Of a stretch of 64,000 nt of DNA, positions 43,800 through 56,861 are shown piece after piece. The stretch is from Bacteroidales bacterium UBA5072 (GTDB lineage: Bacteria; Bacteroidota; Bacteroidia; Bacteroidales; UBA10428): NCBI GenBank assembly GCA_002415855.1, contig DIAS01000050.1, positions 1 through 64,000 of the forward strand. Reading direction: 5' to 3'. A program made the translations under genes and the position numbers. Position 1 is the stretch's first letter. Each line of letters opens with the position of its first letter. The notes beneath the pieces were generated by a model. The model did no database searches. It saw only the letters and a list, made by a program, of their open reading frames with translations, and was not told the DNA's origin.

Positions 43800-45326
43800 T
43801 CATTTCCGGTACAAACAACATTCGGGCAGGGTGTTATAAACCTTATCATCAGCTCTTTCCTTTTCTGTATCATGCCCTGCATGCGCAATGGCTTTATGTA
43901 TGGCATCCACCCCGGTCTTTTCCTGATTGAATTCAACCCGCAGCATTTTTGTTTTGAGGTCCCAGCTTGCCTGGATTACTCCTTTTACTGATTTGGCAGC
44001 AGCTTCAATTCGCGCCTGGCACATTTCACAATTACCAGACACATGGAAAGTTTCTGTTTTGTTCTTTATCGGCTGAGACATGACTTTTCCGCTGTTCATC
44101 ATACTGGGTTTTCCTTCGAGCTGGGCGGCGGCATCCACGCTGAAAGCCCCCCGGGTAACAATTTCCTCTCCTTCTGTTAAACCGTCAGTTATAACATAGC
44201 TATTCCCCAACAAGGGACCAAGACCTATTTCACGCATTTTATAGACGGGTTCGTCTGTGCCACCTTGTTTTACATACACAATTGACCGTGTGCCTGTCCA
44301 TAATACGGCAGACTTTGGGATAACCAGATTATTTCCGAATTCCTGCAACCTTGCTTTAACAATTCCAGTCACGAACATTTCAGGTTTTAATCTTCCTGAT
44401 CGGTTATCTGCTTCAATCCTTACCCGTGCGACCCGGGTTATTGGATCAATTACCGGATCGATAAACGCAATGCGTGCAGAAAATTGAATGCCCGGCAGGG
44501 CCTGGACGGCGAATTCCAGGTCATCACCCTTCCTGAGGAACTGGAGATCACTTTCATATGCATCAAATAATATCCATACACGGGAAAGATCGGCCACTTC
44601 AAACAGGACGCTTCCCTGGCCGACGTAATCTCCAGTGTTAACGCGCCTGGCCGTTATTACTCCGGTGGTAGTTGAAACCATTTCCACATTGTTCTGAACA
44701 ATGCCCGAAGTCTCAATGGCAGCAATCTGTGATTCCGGAAGTTTCCACTGGCGCAGCTTCTCTTTGGCAGCCTCATAAATTTCGGGTTGTACTTTTTTTG
44801 TTTTCGCTGCCTCTAACAATTCCTGCTGTGCCGTAATTAGTTCCGGTGAATATAGTTCTGCAAGCGTTTGCCCCCTTTGTACACTTTCTCCTGTAAAATT
44901 CACGAACAGCCGTTCAATACGGCCTGGCATAAAAGCTACCTGGCTTTGCAGCAACCGTTCATCAGCCTGCACTTTACCGTATAACCTGACTTCTTTTACA
45001 GGTTTCTGCCGGGTAACTACCGATGTCATTACATTGGCAAGCTGCACTGCCTCTTTTGTAAGATGCACCGCAGCCGGGTCAATTTCAGAACCACCCTGGC
45101 TCAATCGAATTAAGTCCATTCCACAAATGGGACATTTCCCCCGTTCATGCATGCGTATCTGAGGATGCATGGAGCAAGTCCAGATCTCCGTCTGATCGCT
45201 CTGTGCTGTCTGCAGATTACTGTCCGCATGCTTACGGGGAGTATGAAAAAAAAGCCATCCAAGAAAAATTCCGCCAATAAATAACAGCGTATAGCGGAAG
45301 TATTTGTCTGTAAGAATATTTTTCAT
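43800..45326 (-). CDS. cusB: CusB-type RND efflux adaptor with metal-binding and fused HMA domains
   Basis: A 508-residue periplasmic adaptor. After an N-terminal membrane helix comes a heavy-metal-binding domain with CSMHPQIRMHERGKCPICGMDL (Cys51, Cys65, Cys68). The adaptor core has the barrel/lipoyl/hairpin segments (TGVITARRVNTGDYVG, VADLSRVWILFDAYE). The last 90 residues are an HMA domain with Cys433 and Cys436 in SGNCEMCQAR and a tail ending LPECCLYRK (Cys503, Cys504), a fusion not found in E. coli CusB. The operon contains CusA (RND pump) and a TolC-like protein; it exports Cu(I)/Ag(I). The fused domain could deliver metal to CusA. Confidence 0.93.
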   Translation of the reverse strand: MKNILTDKYFRYTLLFIGGIFLGWLFFHTPRKHADSNLQTAQSDQTEIWTCSMHPQIRMHERGKCPICGMDLIRLSQGGSEIDPAAVHLTKEAVQLANVMTSVVTRQKPVKEVRLYGKVQADERLLQSQVAFMPGRIERLFVNFTGESVQRGQTLAELYSPELITAQQELLEAAKTKKVQPEIYEAAKEKLRQWKLPESQIAAIETSGIVQNNVEMVSTTTGVITARRVNTGDYVGQGSVLFEVADLSRVWILFDAYESDLQFLRKGDDLEFAVQALPGIQFSARIAFIDPVIDPITRVARVRIEADNRSGRLKPEMFVTGIVKARLQEFGNNLVIPKSAVLWTGTRSIVYVKQGGTDEPVYKMREIGLGPLLGNSYVITDGLTEGEEIVTRGAFSVDAAAQLEGKPSMMNSGKVMSQPIKNKTETFHVSGNCEMCQARIEAAAKSVKGVIQASWDLKTKMLRVEFNQEKTGVDAIHKAIAHAGHDTEKERADDKVYNTLPECCLYRK

Positions 45327-45344
45327 AGCAACAGTTTTTCAATT

Positions 45345-46652
45345 TTATTGTATTTGCTGGAATGCCATTAACCGGTTCAGCCAGGCGACAGCCTTATTAA
45401 AATCAGCCACAGCCTCCACCTTCCTGTATTCAAAGTCGAGGGTTTGCTGTTGAACGCGCAATAAGTCCGTAAGATCTGCACCAGATGTTGCGAAGTTTTT
45501 CATCATGATCTCGAGGGACTTGCCGGCAAGTAATCCCTGGCTGGCATACAGGGTAATTCTCCGTTGGGCATCCTGGTACAACTGAACAGCCTGATAATAT
45601 TCCGTTTTCAGATTATTAGCCGAAGCGGCATAGTTTTGTGCTGCTGCATTCATAAGAAGATCCGCCTCAGCCTGCATGGCATGGTATTTCTTGCGATAGA
45701 CCGGCAAAGTAAAAGCAACCATAGGCATAATCATATCTTTCCCGTTCATGTCAGAAATCGACATTTCAGCTTGGCTAACAACTGAATAATTCACACCCAG
45801 ACCGATCATTGGATATCCCATTCGGGTTACCATTTTTTTACGGGATACAAGTGACTTCTGCTCATATTGCAGCATATCCATCATTGGATTGTTCAAGAGC
45901 ATGCTATCTGAAATTGCCTCAAGCGGGACATGCAGAACTTCGGCAGATAAGGAATCTGGTAATGATACTGCAGATATTACCGGGCGGTTCAAATAGTTGT
46001 TGAATTGTGCGGTAAGGGTGGTTTGCTGGTTCTTGAATAAAGCTACGTTGTTCGCAAGATCACTCAATTCAATTTGCACCCTGTAGAGATCGGTCAATGA
46101 AGAGACACCGGCAGATTTTCCCATGGAACTTCCCGGCATGGCCTGAATGATCGGGCCAGTGGCATTTGCAGACCGGAATTTGACAAGCGCAAGCCTTTCA
46201 ATGGTCTTAAGAATTTCGATGTTCTTCTCCGAAATAAGGATATTCTGTTTGATTTTAAATAAATCATACCAGTTACTCTGCACCTCATAAAATACCTGCA
46301 ATTTTGTATCCCTGAGAGCTTCATATTTGGCATTTGCCATCATGCTCATTTCGTCTCTGGCATGCTTAAGTGTTCCGAACCACGGGAACATTTGCATTAA
46401 GCGTAAATCCGCAATCTGATTTCCACTAACCAGTTCCATAGGACTGAGAAAAACGCCCATACTAAATTCGGGATCGGGCAGGCTGCCTACCTGTGGCACT
46501 TTTTGAAGGGCTGCCTGGTACTCATAATATTTCTGCAACACCACGGGATTGTTCTTGGCCGCTATAGCCATGTACAGCGACAGACTGTCCTGGGCTCCAA
46601 CAGTAATCATGATGAATACCCCGATTATTGTAAACTTAATCTTCCTGTTCAT
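45345..46652 (-). CDS. TolC-family outer-membrane efflux protein
   Basis: A 435-residue protein with an N-terminal signal (KFTIIGVFIMITVGA) and the repeated amphipathic helices of OEP proteins, for instance AAKNNPVVLQKYYEYQAALQ and LALVKFRSANATG, and a LTDLLRVQQQTLDFEYRKVEA end. It is the outer-membrane channel of the Cus-like tripartite pump. It lies 18 nt before cusB and overlaps cusA by 17 nt, so the three are coordinately translated. Confidence 0.92.
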   Translation of the reverse strand: MNRKIKFTIIGVFIMITVGAQDSLSLYMAIAAKNNPVVLQKYYEYQAALQKVPQVGSLPDPEFSMGVFLSPMELVSGNQIADLRLMQMFPWFGTLKHARDEMSMMANAKYEALRDTKLQVFYEVQSNWYDLFKIKQNILISEKNIEILKTIERLALVKFRSANATGPIIQAMPGSSMGKSAGVSSLTDLYRVQIELSDLANNVALFKNQQTTLTAQFNNYLNRPVISAVSLPDSLSAEVLHVPLEAISDSMLLNNPMMDMLQYEQKSLVSRKKMVTRMGYPMIGLGVNYSVVSQAEMSISDMNGKDMIMPMVAFTLPVYRKKYHAMQAEADLLMNAAAQNYAASANNLKTEYYQAVQLYQDAQRRITLYASQGLLAGKSLEIMMKNFATSGADLTDLLRVQQQTLDFEYRKVEAVADFNKAVAWLNRLMAFQQIQ

Positions 46653-49600
46653 TTTCGTTCTTCACTATTCGTTTTTCACTTTTAACTGCATATTCTCTCC
46701 ACATAGCCTGAAACAGCGGAACGACAAAAATGGTCATGATTTGTATGATCATTCCTCCAAAAGCGGGAATGGCCATCGGTACCATAATATCTGCTCCTTT
46801 ACCGGTCGAAGTCAATACTGGTAATAATGCAATAACGGCCACAGCGGTAGTCATCATGGCGGGTCGAACCCGCTTAAGTCCGGCAGTAATAACGGCCTCA
46901 CGTACTTCATGAACGGTAGCAGGATGGCGTTGCTCAAAAACCTGGTGAATATAGGTACCCATGATCACTCCATCATTTGTTGCAATGCCGAAAAGGGCGA
47001 TAAAACCTACCCAAACCGCAACACTCAGATTCATTGGGTGCATTTGAAACATATCACGCATGTTAATACCTGCGACAGAGAAGTTCATGAACCAGCCCTG
47101 TCCATATAGCCATAGCATTACAAAGCCTCCTGCAAAAGCTACAAAGACACCTGAAAAATGAATGAAAGATGCGGTAACCGTCTGGAATTGAAAATATAAC
47201 AAAAGAAGAATTAACAGAAGACTTAATGGAATCACGATGGTAAGTCGCTTGGTGGCTCTGAGCTGATGTTCATAATTTCCGGCGAATTTATAGGAAACGC
47301 CTGCCGGCATAAGTAGCGATCCGGATTCTGTTTTCTGTTTCAGTATTTTTGCTGCTTCTTCTACCACATCAACCTCTGCCTTACCTTCCTGCCTATCGAA
47401 AATAACATAACCTACCAGGAATGTATTTTCACTTCGGATCATTTGTGCTCCCCTTGCATAACCAATATCAGCAATTTCGCCCAGCGGAATTTGAACGCCG
47501 TTCATGGCCGGAATAAGGATGCGCTTAATGTTCTCAGGACTATCGCGTAACTCGCGTGCATAACGCACCCTCATGGGAAAGCGTTCACGCCCTTCAACGG
47601 AACTGCTTAAGGACATTCCTCCGACCGCAACCTGAAGAACTTCCTGCACATCACTGATACTCATTCCATAACGTGCCAGAGCTTCACGGTCAAGTTTTAT
47701 TTCAATATAGGGAGCCCCAACAGTCCTGTCATAAAATACAGATGCTGGCTTAACTGAAGGAACTTCTTTCAGTGCCTGTTCAAGTTGCATTCCGGCATGT
47801 TCAATGCTTGCCAAATCAGGGCCATATACTTTCAATCCCATAGGTGCACGCATCCCGGTTGAAAGCATTACCAGCCTGGTTTCAATAGGCTGTAATTTGG
47901 GAGCTGAGGTCAGACCGGGAATATTCGTCACCTTCACAATTTCATTCCAGATGTCCTCGGGCCTCTTGATCTGGGGTCTCCACTGCCGGAAATATTCGCC
48001 GTTTTTATCCGGTATAAGACTGTCAGCAGGAAAAATCCTAAAAGCCTGCTCTTCAGGATGATATTTGCCTCCATTTCTCAACAAAAAATTGCCCTTTCTG
48101 TCAACACTGAATTGCATCCTGTGACCATTCTCATCGAGAATATATTCCGAACGGTAATTAATGGTGTTTTCAAACATCTGGACAGGAGCAGGATCAAGCG
48201 CAGAATTCACCCTTCCCCATTTACCAACTGCCATTTCGACCTCTGGAATGGCGGTAAGTCTTTTATCAAGAGTTTCAATATAGTCTAGATTCTTTTCAAT
48301 ACCGGAATGAGGCATGCTGGTAGGCATCAGCAGAAAGGAGCCTTCATTCAGCGAAGGCATGAATTCTTTGCCGGTACCGGGGAAAGTCCTGACAGCTCCC
48401 TGCCATGCAGAAGTTTGTCTGAAATTCTTCCAACCGGCTTTTTCGAGTCCGGTTGCCGCAGAACCAAAAATCTTGTCAAAGCCAAGCCAGATAATTATTC
48501 CAAAGAAAAGAGTAAAAAAAGGAACCACCAGGAATTTCCATTTATTGACAAGGCACCAGCGGAGAATGGATTCATAATAATGTACCATCAGCATAAGGAC
48601 TGACAGAATTGCCGCTACAATTACCGTTACAAAAATGAAATTGACAAGAGTACTGTTGTGTGCCCCTAGGGGCAACCATTCAATGGAAAGGTAGTAGACA
48701 GCCACAAGTACAGCAATGGCAATATTGATATAATTTGGAATTTCCTTTTTTCTTTCCGGCCAGCGATTGTTCAGCAAGTTATTGACGCCAACGGCTATCA
48801 ATGCCAATGCAGTCCATGTATGCCAGAAAATAATAAAAAAGAAACCAGCCGAAATTATGATCCCGTTCCCTATCCTTCGAACCTTTTTTGTATCCACCCG
48901 GAAATTAAAGAATATATATACCAGGGTTGGTAACACTACGATACCCAGGATAAAGGCTGACAGCAACGCAAATGTCTTTGTAAAGGCCAGGGGACGAAAA
49001 AGCTTTCCTTCAGCTGCCTGCATGGCAAAAACCGGCAGAAAACTGATAATGGTCGTGGCAATGGAGGTTACGACAGCTGCTCTTACCTCGGTTGTGGCAG
49101 AATAGATTACGCCAAGCAACATTTTACCCCTTATTCCCTTATTCTCTGGCATTTCAAGGTGACGGAGGATGTTTTCCACGTCCACGATACCAATATCAAC
49201 CATAACACCAATAGCAATAGCTATGCCTGACAAGGCCACAATATTCGCATCCACGCCGAAAAGCCGCATTAAAATAAACGTCATTAAAACCCCTATCGGC
49301 AATAATCCGGCAACAATCAGTGAGGCCCTGAGATTCAGCACCAGTACAATAATTACAATAATGCTAATGAGAATTTCATGTGAAAGGGCAGATTCAAGGG
49401 TGCCAATGGTTTCCCTGATCAACCCGGTCCGATCATAAAAGGGTACAATACTTACTTTCGATACACTGCCATCCGGCAGCGTTTTTTGCGGTAATCCAGC
49501 ATCGATTTCTTTGATCTTATCCTTAACATTATTGATGACCAACATCGGGTTGGAACCATAACGAGCGACCACAACAGCGCCTACTGCTTCTGATCCCGAT

Positions 49601-50487
49601 TTATCAAGTCCTCCGCGGCGGGTGGCAGGACCAAATGAAACTCGGGCAACATCCTTTATCCTGACAGGAACATTATTTCGGACAGCAATTACGGAAAGTT
49701 CCAGATCATCCGGATTTTTAACATATCCGAGACCCCGGATGATGTATTCCACGTTATTTAATTCGACTGTTTCTGCGCCAATATCCAGGTTGCTTTTACG
49801 GACTGCATTCATTACATCCATAACAGATACATTGAAAGCCTTAAGCGCTTCCGGGATCAGGTCCACCTGGTACTCTTTTATAAATCCACCAACAGAAGCG
49901 ACTTCGGAAACTCCTTCGGCTGCTGACAGCCCGTATTTAACATAGAAGTCCTGGATCGTTCTCAGCTCCGACGGATCCCATCCTCCGTTCGGCTCTCCGG
50001 TTTTCGGGTCCCGGCCTTCGAGGGTATACCAGAATATCTGTCCGAGTGCAGTAGCATCAGGTCCCAGAGAAGGCTGGACACCTGCAGGCAAAGTTCCTGC
50101 AGGCAGTGAACTGAGCTTCTCAAGGATCCGCGAACGACTCCAGTAAAATTCAACGTTGTCTCTAAAGATGATATATATAAAGGACATACCGAACATGGAG
50201 GTGCTTCTGATCGACTGTACTCCGGGAATCCCTAGCAAAGCTGTCGTAAGTGGATAAGTCACCTGGTCCTGAATGTCTTTGGGTGAACGGCCCATCCATT
50301 CCGTGGCAACAACCTGCTGATTCTCTCCAATATCCGGAATTGCATCCACAGGTACCGGATCGCGCGGGAAGATGCCCGTTTGCCAGTTAAATGGGGCAAA
50401 TACGATTCCACAGACCATGAACGCAAGGAGGAAAAGAAATGTAATCAACCGGTTCTCGAGAAAATACTTAACCAAACGATTGAACAT
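46636..50487 (-). CDS. cusA: CusA/CzcA-family heavy-metal RND pump
   Basis: A 1283-residue inner-membrane pump. The N-terminal region (GRSPKDIQDQVTYPLTTALLGIPGV) and the periplasmic repeats are typical of the metal RND class. It is longer than E. coli CusA (about 1050) because of extra hydrophobic segments after the fourth helix block (FFFIIFWHTWTALALIAVGV and neighbours) and loops, a feature of Bacteroidota homologues. The fourth helix (GIAIAIGVMVDIGIVDVENI) contains the proton-relay acidic residues. With the adaptor and TolC protein it expels Cu(I)/Ag(I) from cytoplasm or periplasm. It lies 60 nt after an HMA gene, across an octamer repeat. Confidence 0.94.
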   Translation of the reverse strand: MFNRLVKYFLENRLITFLFLLAFMVCGIVFAPFNWQTGIFPRDPVPVDAIPDIGENQQVVATEWMGRSPKDIQDQVTYPLTTALLGIPGVQSIRSTSMFGMSFIYIIFRDNVEFYWSRSRILEKLSSLPAGTLPAGVQPSLGPDATALGQIFWYTLEGRDPKTGEPNGGWDPSELRTIQDFYVKYGLSAAEGVSEVASVGGFIKEYQVDLIPEALKAFNVSVMDVMNAVRKSNLDIGAETVELNNVEYIIRGLGYVKNPDDLELSVIAVRNNVPVRIKDVARVSFGPATRRGGLDKSGSEAVGAVVVARYGSNPMLVINNVKDKIKEIDAGLPQKTLPDGSVSKVSIVPFYDRTGLIRETIGTLESALSHEILISIIVIIVLVLNLRASLIVAGLLPIGVLMTFILMRLFGVDANIVALSGIAIAIGVMVDIGIVDVENILRHLEMPENKGIRGKMLLGVIYSATTEVRAAVVTSIATTIISFLPVFAMQAAEGKLFRPLAFTKTFALLSAFILGIVVLPTLVYIFFNFRVDTKKVRRIGNGIIISAGFFFIIFWHTWTALALIAVGVNNLLNNRWPERKKEIPNYINIAIAVLVAVYYLSIEWLPLGAHNSTLVNFIFVTVIVAAILSVLMLMVHYYESILRWCLVNKWKFLVVPFFTLFFGIIIWLGFDKIFGSAATGLEKAGWKNFRQTSAWQGAVRTFPGTGKEFMPSLNEGSFLLMPTSMPHSGIEKNLDYIETLDKRLTAIPEVEMAVGKWGRVNSALDPAPVQMFENTINYRSEYILDENGHRMQFSVDRKGNFLLRNGGKYHPEEQAFRIFPADSLIPDKNGEYFRQWRPQIKRPEDIWNEIVKVTNIPGLTSAPKLQPIETRLVMLSTGMRAPMGLKVYGPDLASIEHAGMQLEQALKEVPSVKPASVFYDRTVGAPYIEIKLDREALARYGMSISDVQEVLQVAVGGMSLSSSVEGRERFPMRVRYARELRDSPENIKRILIPAMNGVQIPLGEIADIGYARGAQMIRSENTFLVGYVIFDRQEGKAEVDVVEEAAKILKQKTESGSLLMPAGVSYKFAGNYEHQLRATKRLTIVIPLSLLLILLLLYFQFQTVTASFIHFSGVFVAFAGGFVMLWLYGQGWFMNFSVAGINMRDMFQMHPMNLSVAVWVGFIALFGIATNDGVIMGTYIHQVFEQRHPATVHEVREAVITAGLKRVRPAMMTTAVAVIALLPVLTSTGKGADIMVPMAIPAFGGMIIQIMTIFVVPLFQAMWREYAVKSEKRIVKNENEQED

Positions 50488-50501
50488 ATGATCAATTATT
50501 T

Positions 50502-50533
50502 AATTTGCCAATTTGTCAATTTACCAATTAGCC
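50502..50533. repeat. Four tandem 8-bp degenerate repeats
   Basis: AATTTGCC, AATTTGTC, AATTTACC and AATTAGCC follow each other in register in the 60-nt spacer between the HMA gene and cusA. They may be a slippage product, or a spacer whose length tunes cusA translation. Confidence 0.6.
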
Positions 50534-50547
50534 AATAGTTAAAATGA

Positions 50548-50910
50548 TCAGTTAATTCTATCGTAGTGACAACAAGCCGGAAGGCTACTATAAACCTTGT
50601 CATCTGCCCTGAATTTCACGGTATCGTGGCCGGCGGCGGCAATGTTCTTCTGAACATTGTCGGAAGTAACAACGGAAGGGTTGTATGTGAGCGTCAGGAT
50701 TTTCGTTTCCCGATTCCAGTCTACTTGTATAACTCCTTCAATTTTTGCGGCTTTTTCGATCCTGGTTTTACACATGTCGCATTTGCCACCTACCTCAAAT
50801 GTTACAGTTTTAGTGGTTGCCATATTTGAATGATCGAGCGTCTGTACAAAAGCACTTGCATTAAATGCCATGGCCAACAAGGCCATTATGATGAATTTTA
50901 ATGATTTCAT
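50548..50910 (-). CDS. Periplasmic HMA-domain metal-binding protein
   Basis: 120 residues from the ATG at 50908-50910, with a signal peptide cut near SAFVQT. The HMA domain holds the metal motif GGKCDMC (Cys44, Cys47). The end, GHDTVKFRADDKVYSSLPACCHYDRIN, repeats the same motif found at the end of the CusB-fused HMA domain (here Cys113, Cys114). It probably binds Cu(I) in the periplasm and hands it to the Cus pump. The frame to 50976 would add 22 residues before the signal. It lies between the HYC_CC_PP gene and cusA. Confidence 0.9.
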   Translation of the reverse strand: MKSLKFIIMALLAMAFNASAFVQTLDHSNMATTKTVTFEVGGKCDMCKTRIEKAAKIEGVIQVDWNRETKILTLTYNPSVVTSDNVQKNIAAAGHDTVKFRADDKVYSSLPACCHYDRIN

Positions 50911-51020
50911 AATAAATTGATTTAAGATTTCAGAAATGAGCATGCAATTTTGAAGATCTGCAAATGTATTAAGCATGGCGCTGTCTCAGGCCATGAAAAA
51001 TTCAAGCACAGAAGAAGGAA

Positions 51021-51440
51021 TCAAAGGCGGAAAACACAGATCTCAGGTCGAAGGACGATACTGGTCAGTAGCTGACCAGGTGGTCTGAAATCTGAAGAAG
51101 ATACAGGTGAAGGATGAATATGCAACGACGAAGGATGGGTGAATACATCCGCGGAGGTGATGATTTTGCTTGGAGAAATCTTATAATGATCCTTAACGGG
51201 CGGATAGTTGATCTCCGCCTTGTATACAGATAAAAGGTCATCGCAGCAATGCGCATTAATTTCCGTTTCCCGGGAGGTCTGTTTGTCCTCATCCGATTCC
51301 ATGCCACAGGATGCCTTTTTACCGGTGAATGATACCTTGACAGCGGCAATTTTCCCCCCACAGAGATGCGTGGCTACCGTAACATGCATCCCTGAAAGGA
51401 GGATCAAAACCGATATCAGTATGGACACGAGCAGCTTCAT
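51021..51440 (-). CDS. HYC_CC_PP-type small exported protein
   Basis: A 139-residue protein with an N-terminal signal (LLVSILISVLILLSGMHV), a THLCGG motif (His25, Cys27), a CC pair (Cys65, Cys66 in NAHCCDD) and a PP pair (120-121) before the end. That order is the signature of the HYC_CC_PP family found in Bacteroidota next to metal efflux genes. Here the central letter of the first motif is Leu, not Tyr. A copper-related role is inferred from location; no biochemistry is known. 110 nt separate it from the HMA gene downstream. Confidence 0.75.
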   Translation of the reverse strand: MKLLVSILISVLILLSGMHVTVATHLCGGKIAAVKVSFTGKKASCGMESDEDKQTSRETEINAHCCDDLLSVYKAEINYPPVKDHYKISPSKIITSADVFTHPSSLHIHPSPVSSSDFRPPGQLLTSIVLRPEICVFRL

Positions 51441-51532
51441 GGTAGTAAAAACGGATTACTTCCGGATTTGTTCGGCAAATGTGAAAAGAATTTACCGGAA
51501 GAAGTCCTAAATCCCTGTTAAAATTTCTCCCG

Positions 51533-52858
<1,326 letters not shown>

Positions 52859-53794
52859 TTACTCACTACTGTATAGTTGTGTCGACAGATAACGTTCACC
52901 CGTGTCAGGAAGGATGACGACAATGTTCTTTCCTTTGTTTTCGTTCCTCAGTGCCACCTGGAGGGCGGCCCATGCTGCGGCGCCCGAGGATATTCCTACA
53001 AGCAGACCTTCCCGCCTGGCTAATTCACGACTGGTTTGAAATGCATCTTCAATCCTGACCCGTATGATCTCATCAATCACATTTCTATTGAGGATTTCCG
53101 GAACAAATCCGGCACCAATACCCTGGATCTTATGCGGGCCCTTTTGTCCCCCTGAAAGAACCGGCGAATCAGCAGGTTCAACGGCAATAATCCTGACCGA
53201 AGGATTGCGTTCTTTGAGCAGTTCCCCGACACCTGTGATGGTGCCTCCAGTACCAACCCCGCTGACAAAAATATCCACCTTGCCGGCCGTATCACGCCAT
53301 ATTTCTTCGGCGGTAGTCTTCCGGTGTATTTCAGGATTGGCGGGATTCTTGAATTGCTGAGGAATAAAAGAGTTTGAGGTATCGGCATGCAGTTCTTCGG
53401 CTTTTCTGATCGCTCCAGCCATCCCTTCGGGACCGGGGGTAAGTACCAACTGAGCCCCCAAAGCTTTCAGCAGGTTTCTTCGCTCTATGCTGAAAGTCTC
53501 CGGCATGGTGAGTATGAGTTGGTATCCTTTTACGGCCGCTGCAAAAGCAAGGGCAATACCTGTATTGCCACTGGTTGGTTCAATAATTACCGTGTCCTTG
53601 TTTATTTTACCTTGTTGCTCAGCTGATTCGATCATTGCATACCCGATACGGTCCTTTATACTGCCGGCGGGATTAAAGTACTCAAGTTTGGCAATGATGG
53701 TGGCGGAAGTCCGGTTGGTTTCATTAAAACCTGAAAGTTCCAGGAGCGGTGTGTTTCCGATCAGGTCGGTCAAATGTTTTGCGATTCTTGTCAT
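52859..53794 (-). CDS. cysK: Cysteine synthase (O-acetylserine sulfhydrylase)
   Basis: A 311-residue PLP enzyme joining O-acetylserine and sulfide to cysteine. Lys47 in [15 protein letters not shown] binds [14 protein letters not shown] binds the substrate carboxylate and [12 protein letters not shown] the phosphate. The length and the DKRI-type C-terminus fit CysK. It leads metY. The intergenic region to the divergent response-regulator gene carries two 7-2-7 dyads that could activate it. Confidence 0.95.
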   Translation of the reverse strand: MTRIAKHLTDLIGNTPLLELSGFNETNRTSATIIAKLEYFNPAGSIKDRIGYAMIESAEQQGKINKDTVIIEPTSGNTGIALAFAAAVKGYQLILTMPETFSIERRNLLKALGAQLVLTPGPEGMAGAIRKAEELHADTSNSFIPQQFKNPANPEIHRKTTAEEIWRDTAGKVDIFVSGVGTGGTITGVGELLKERNPSVRIIAVEPADSPVLSGGQKGPHKIQGIGAGFVPEILNRNVIDEIIRVRIEDAFQTSRELARREGLLVGISSGAAAWAALQVALRNENKGKNIVVILPDTGERYLSTQLYSSE

Positions 53795-53848
53795 GGAAGT
53801 TGTATGTATTGTTGAAACAAAGGTTCAAATTATTGATCTACTGTAAAA

Positions 53849-53864
53849 TACCATAGTTAGGGTA
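53849..53864. promoter_or_regulatory. NarL-type 7-2-7 site, copy 1
   Basis: TACCATA-GT-TAGGGTA: the second heptamer, read on the other strand, is TACCCTA, one base from TACCATA. A 7-2-7 pair of TACC-type heptamers is the known binding arrangement of NarL/FixJ-type regulators. Lies upstream of cysK. Confidence 0.5.
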
Positions 53865-53871
53865 TTTTTAC

Positions 53872-53887
53872 TACCATAAATACGGTA
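53872..53887. promoter_or_regulatory. NarL-type 7-2-7 site, copy 2
   Basis: TACCATA-AA-TACGGTA: the second heptamer on the other strand is TACCGTA. It is 23 bp from copy 1, close to two helical turns, so bound dimers could cooperate. It lies between the cysK and response-regulator promoters. Confidence 0.5.
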
Positions 53888-53947
53888 TGTGGCTGAATTG
53901 GTGTATAATTGCATGTAAAATGCCATTATTATACTTTTAATCTGCAA

Positions 53948-55905
<1,958 letters not shown>

Positions 55906-55927
55906 CTAATATCTTATATAATGAGGC

Positions 55928-56818
55928 TTACATTTCTATACTTTCTGTTCCGGACAACCGGCGGATAAATACATCCAGGTAGGTTTTTGAGATCGGTACC
56001 GTAACATTGGCAGGAGAATCAAACCCGATGATCAGCCCTTCCTTTTCTTTCCGGATAACTTTAACATTGTCAATATTTACCATGTAGGACCGGTGGCTGC
56101 GGACCAATCCTGCATTCGGGATTTTCTGTTCAATTCGTTTCAATGTATTCCTGACAATGTACCGGGACAGCTTCTGGTTATCGAAGTAATGAATAACGAT
56201 ATAGTTATCTGCGGCTTCAAGGTAAAGCAGATCTTCTTTTTTGATGGAGAATTTCAGAACACCTTTTTCATCGTGAAAAGGTATCAGCGATGACAGTCCC
56301 GTGGCCTTACTTTGGGATAAATCAGTCAATTCGTGACCTGATCTGCTATTTTTCAGCTTTTCAAGAATTGCATATTTATCTTTGAAAGACACATATAGCC
56401 AAAAAATGACATAGGGCAAAAGGATAATGTATGCAGTAATTCGTATAGAATTCCGCAGGACAAGCAGCAGATCATTGCCCACATGAAGAAAATACCACTG
56501 GATCAGCGCATACACAAGTGCAAGCACCGAGATCTCACCAATTATCCACAAGCCATACTTCCCATAGCTGATGGCTCTCCTGCGTGTAAAGATGTGCATC
56601 AGCATCCTGCTGAAAACAATCACCAGCATACCGATAAGTATGACAACGCTGGAATACACAAATAGCTGCAGGTCTGTCACATCCATCCATTTATCCACAC
56701 CGAACGGCGCATAGATGTTGATAAAAATGAGTGCAAAAACCGCGGTGAACAGGAGGAAGCTGACAATGTTTTTTCTGTCAGTCAGGTAATCAGGAATTTT
56801 TTTCTCCCACAATAACAT
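55928..56818 (-). CDS. Membrane-bound LytTR-family transcriptional regulator
   Basis: A 296-residue protein with four hydrophobic helices in the first 150 residues (about 20-38, 50-70, 88-107, 120-143) and a LytTR DNA-binding domain at the end (EDLLYLEAADNYIVIHYF, RIEQKIPNAGLVRSHRSYMVNIDNV). It has no receiver domain, so the membrane part is the likely sensor. It leads metY copy 2 by 31 nt. A repeat cluster upstream of it (56862-56924) could be its own binding site. Confidence 0.93.
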   Translation of the reverse strand: MLLWEKKIPDYLTDRKNIVSFLLFTAVFALIFINIYAPFGVDKWMDVTDLQLFVYSSVVILIGMLVIVFSRMLMHIFTRRRAISYGKYGLWIIGEISVLALVYALIQWYFLHVGNDLLLVLRNSIRITAYIILLPYVIFWLYVSFKDKYAILEKLKNSRSGHELTDLSQSKATGLSSLIPFHDEKGVLKFSIKKEDLLYLEAADNYIVIHYFDNQKLSRYIVRNTLKRIEQKIPNAGLVRSHRSYMVNIDNVKVIRKEKEGLIIGFDSPANVTVPISKTYLDVFIRRLSGTESIEM

Positions 56819-56861
56819 AACAAGGGTAAAATATGCCCAATAAAAGTAAGTAATTTTCCTG

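Noticed and set aside
51459..51501. CTTCCGG / CCGGAAG inverted repeat upstream of the HYC_CC_PP gene as an operator.
   Set aside because: Only 7 bp with a 29-nt loop, no promoter match beside it and no linked regulator gene.
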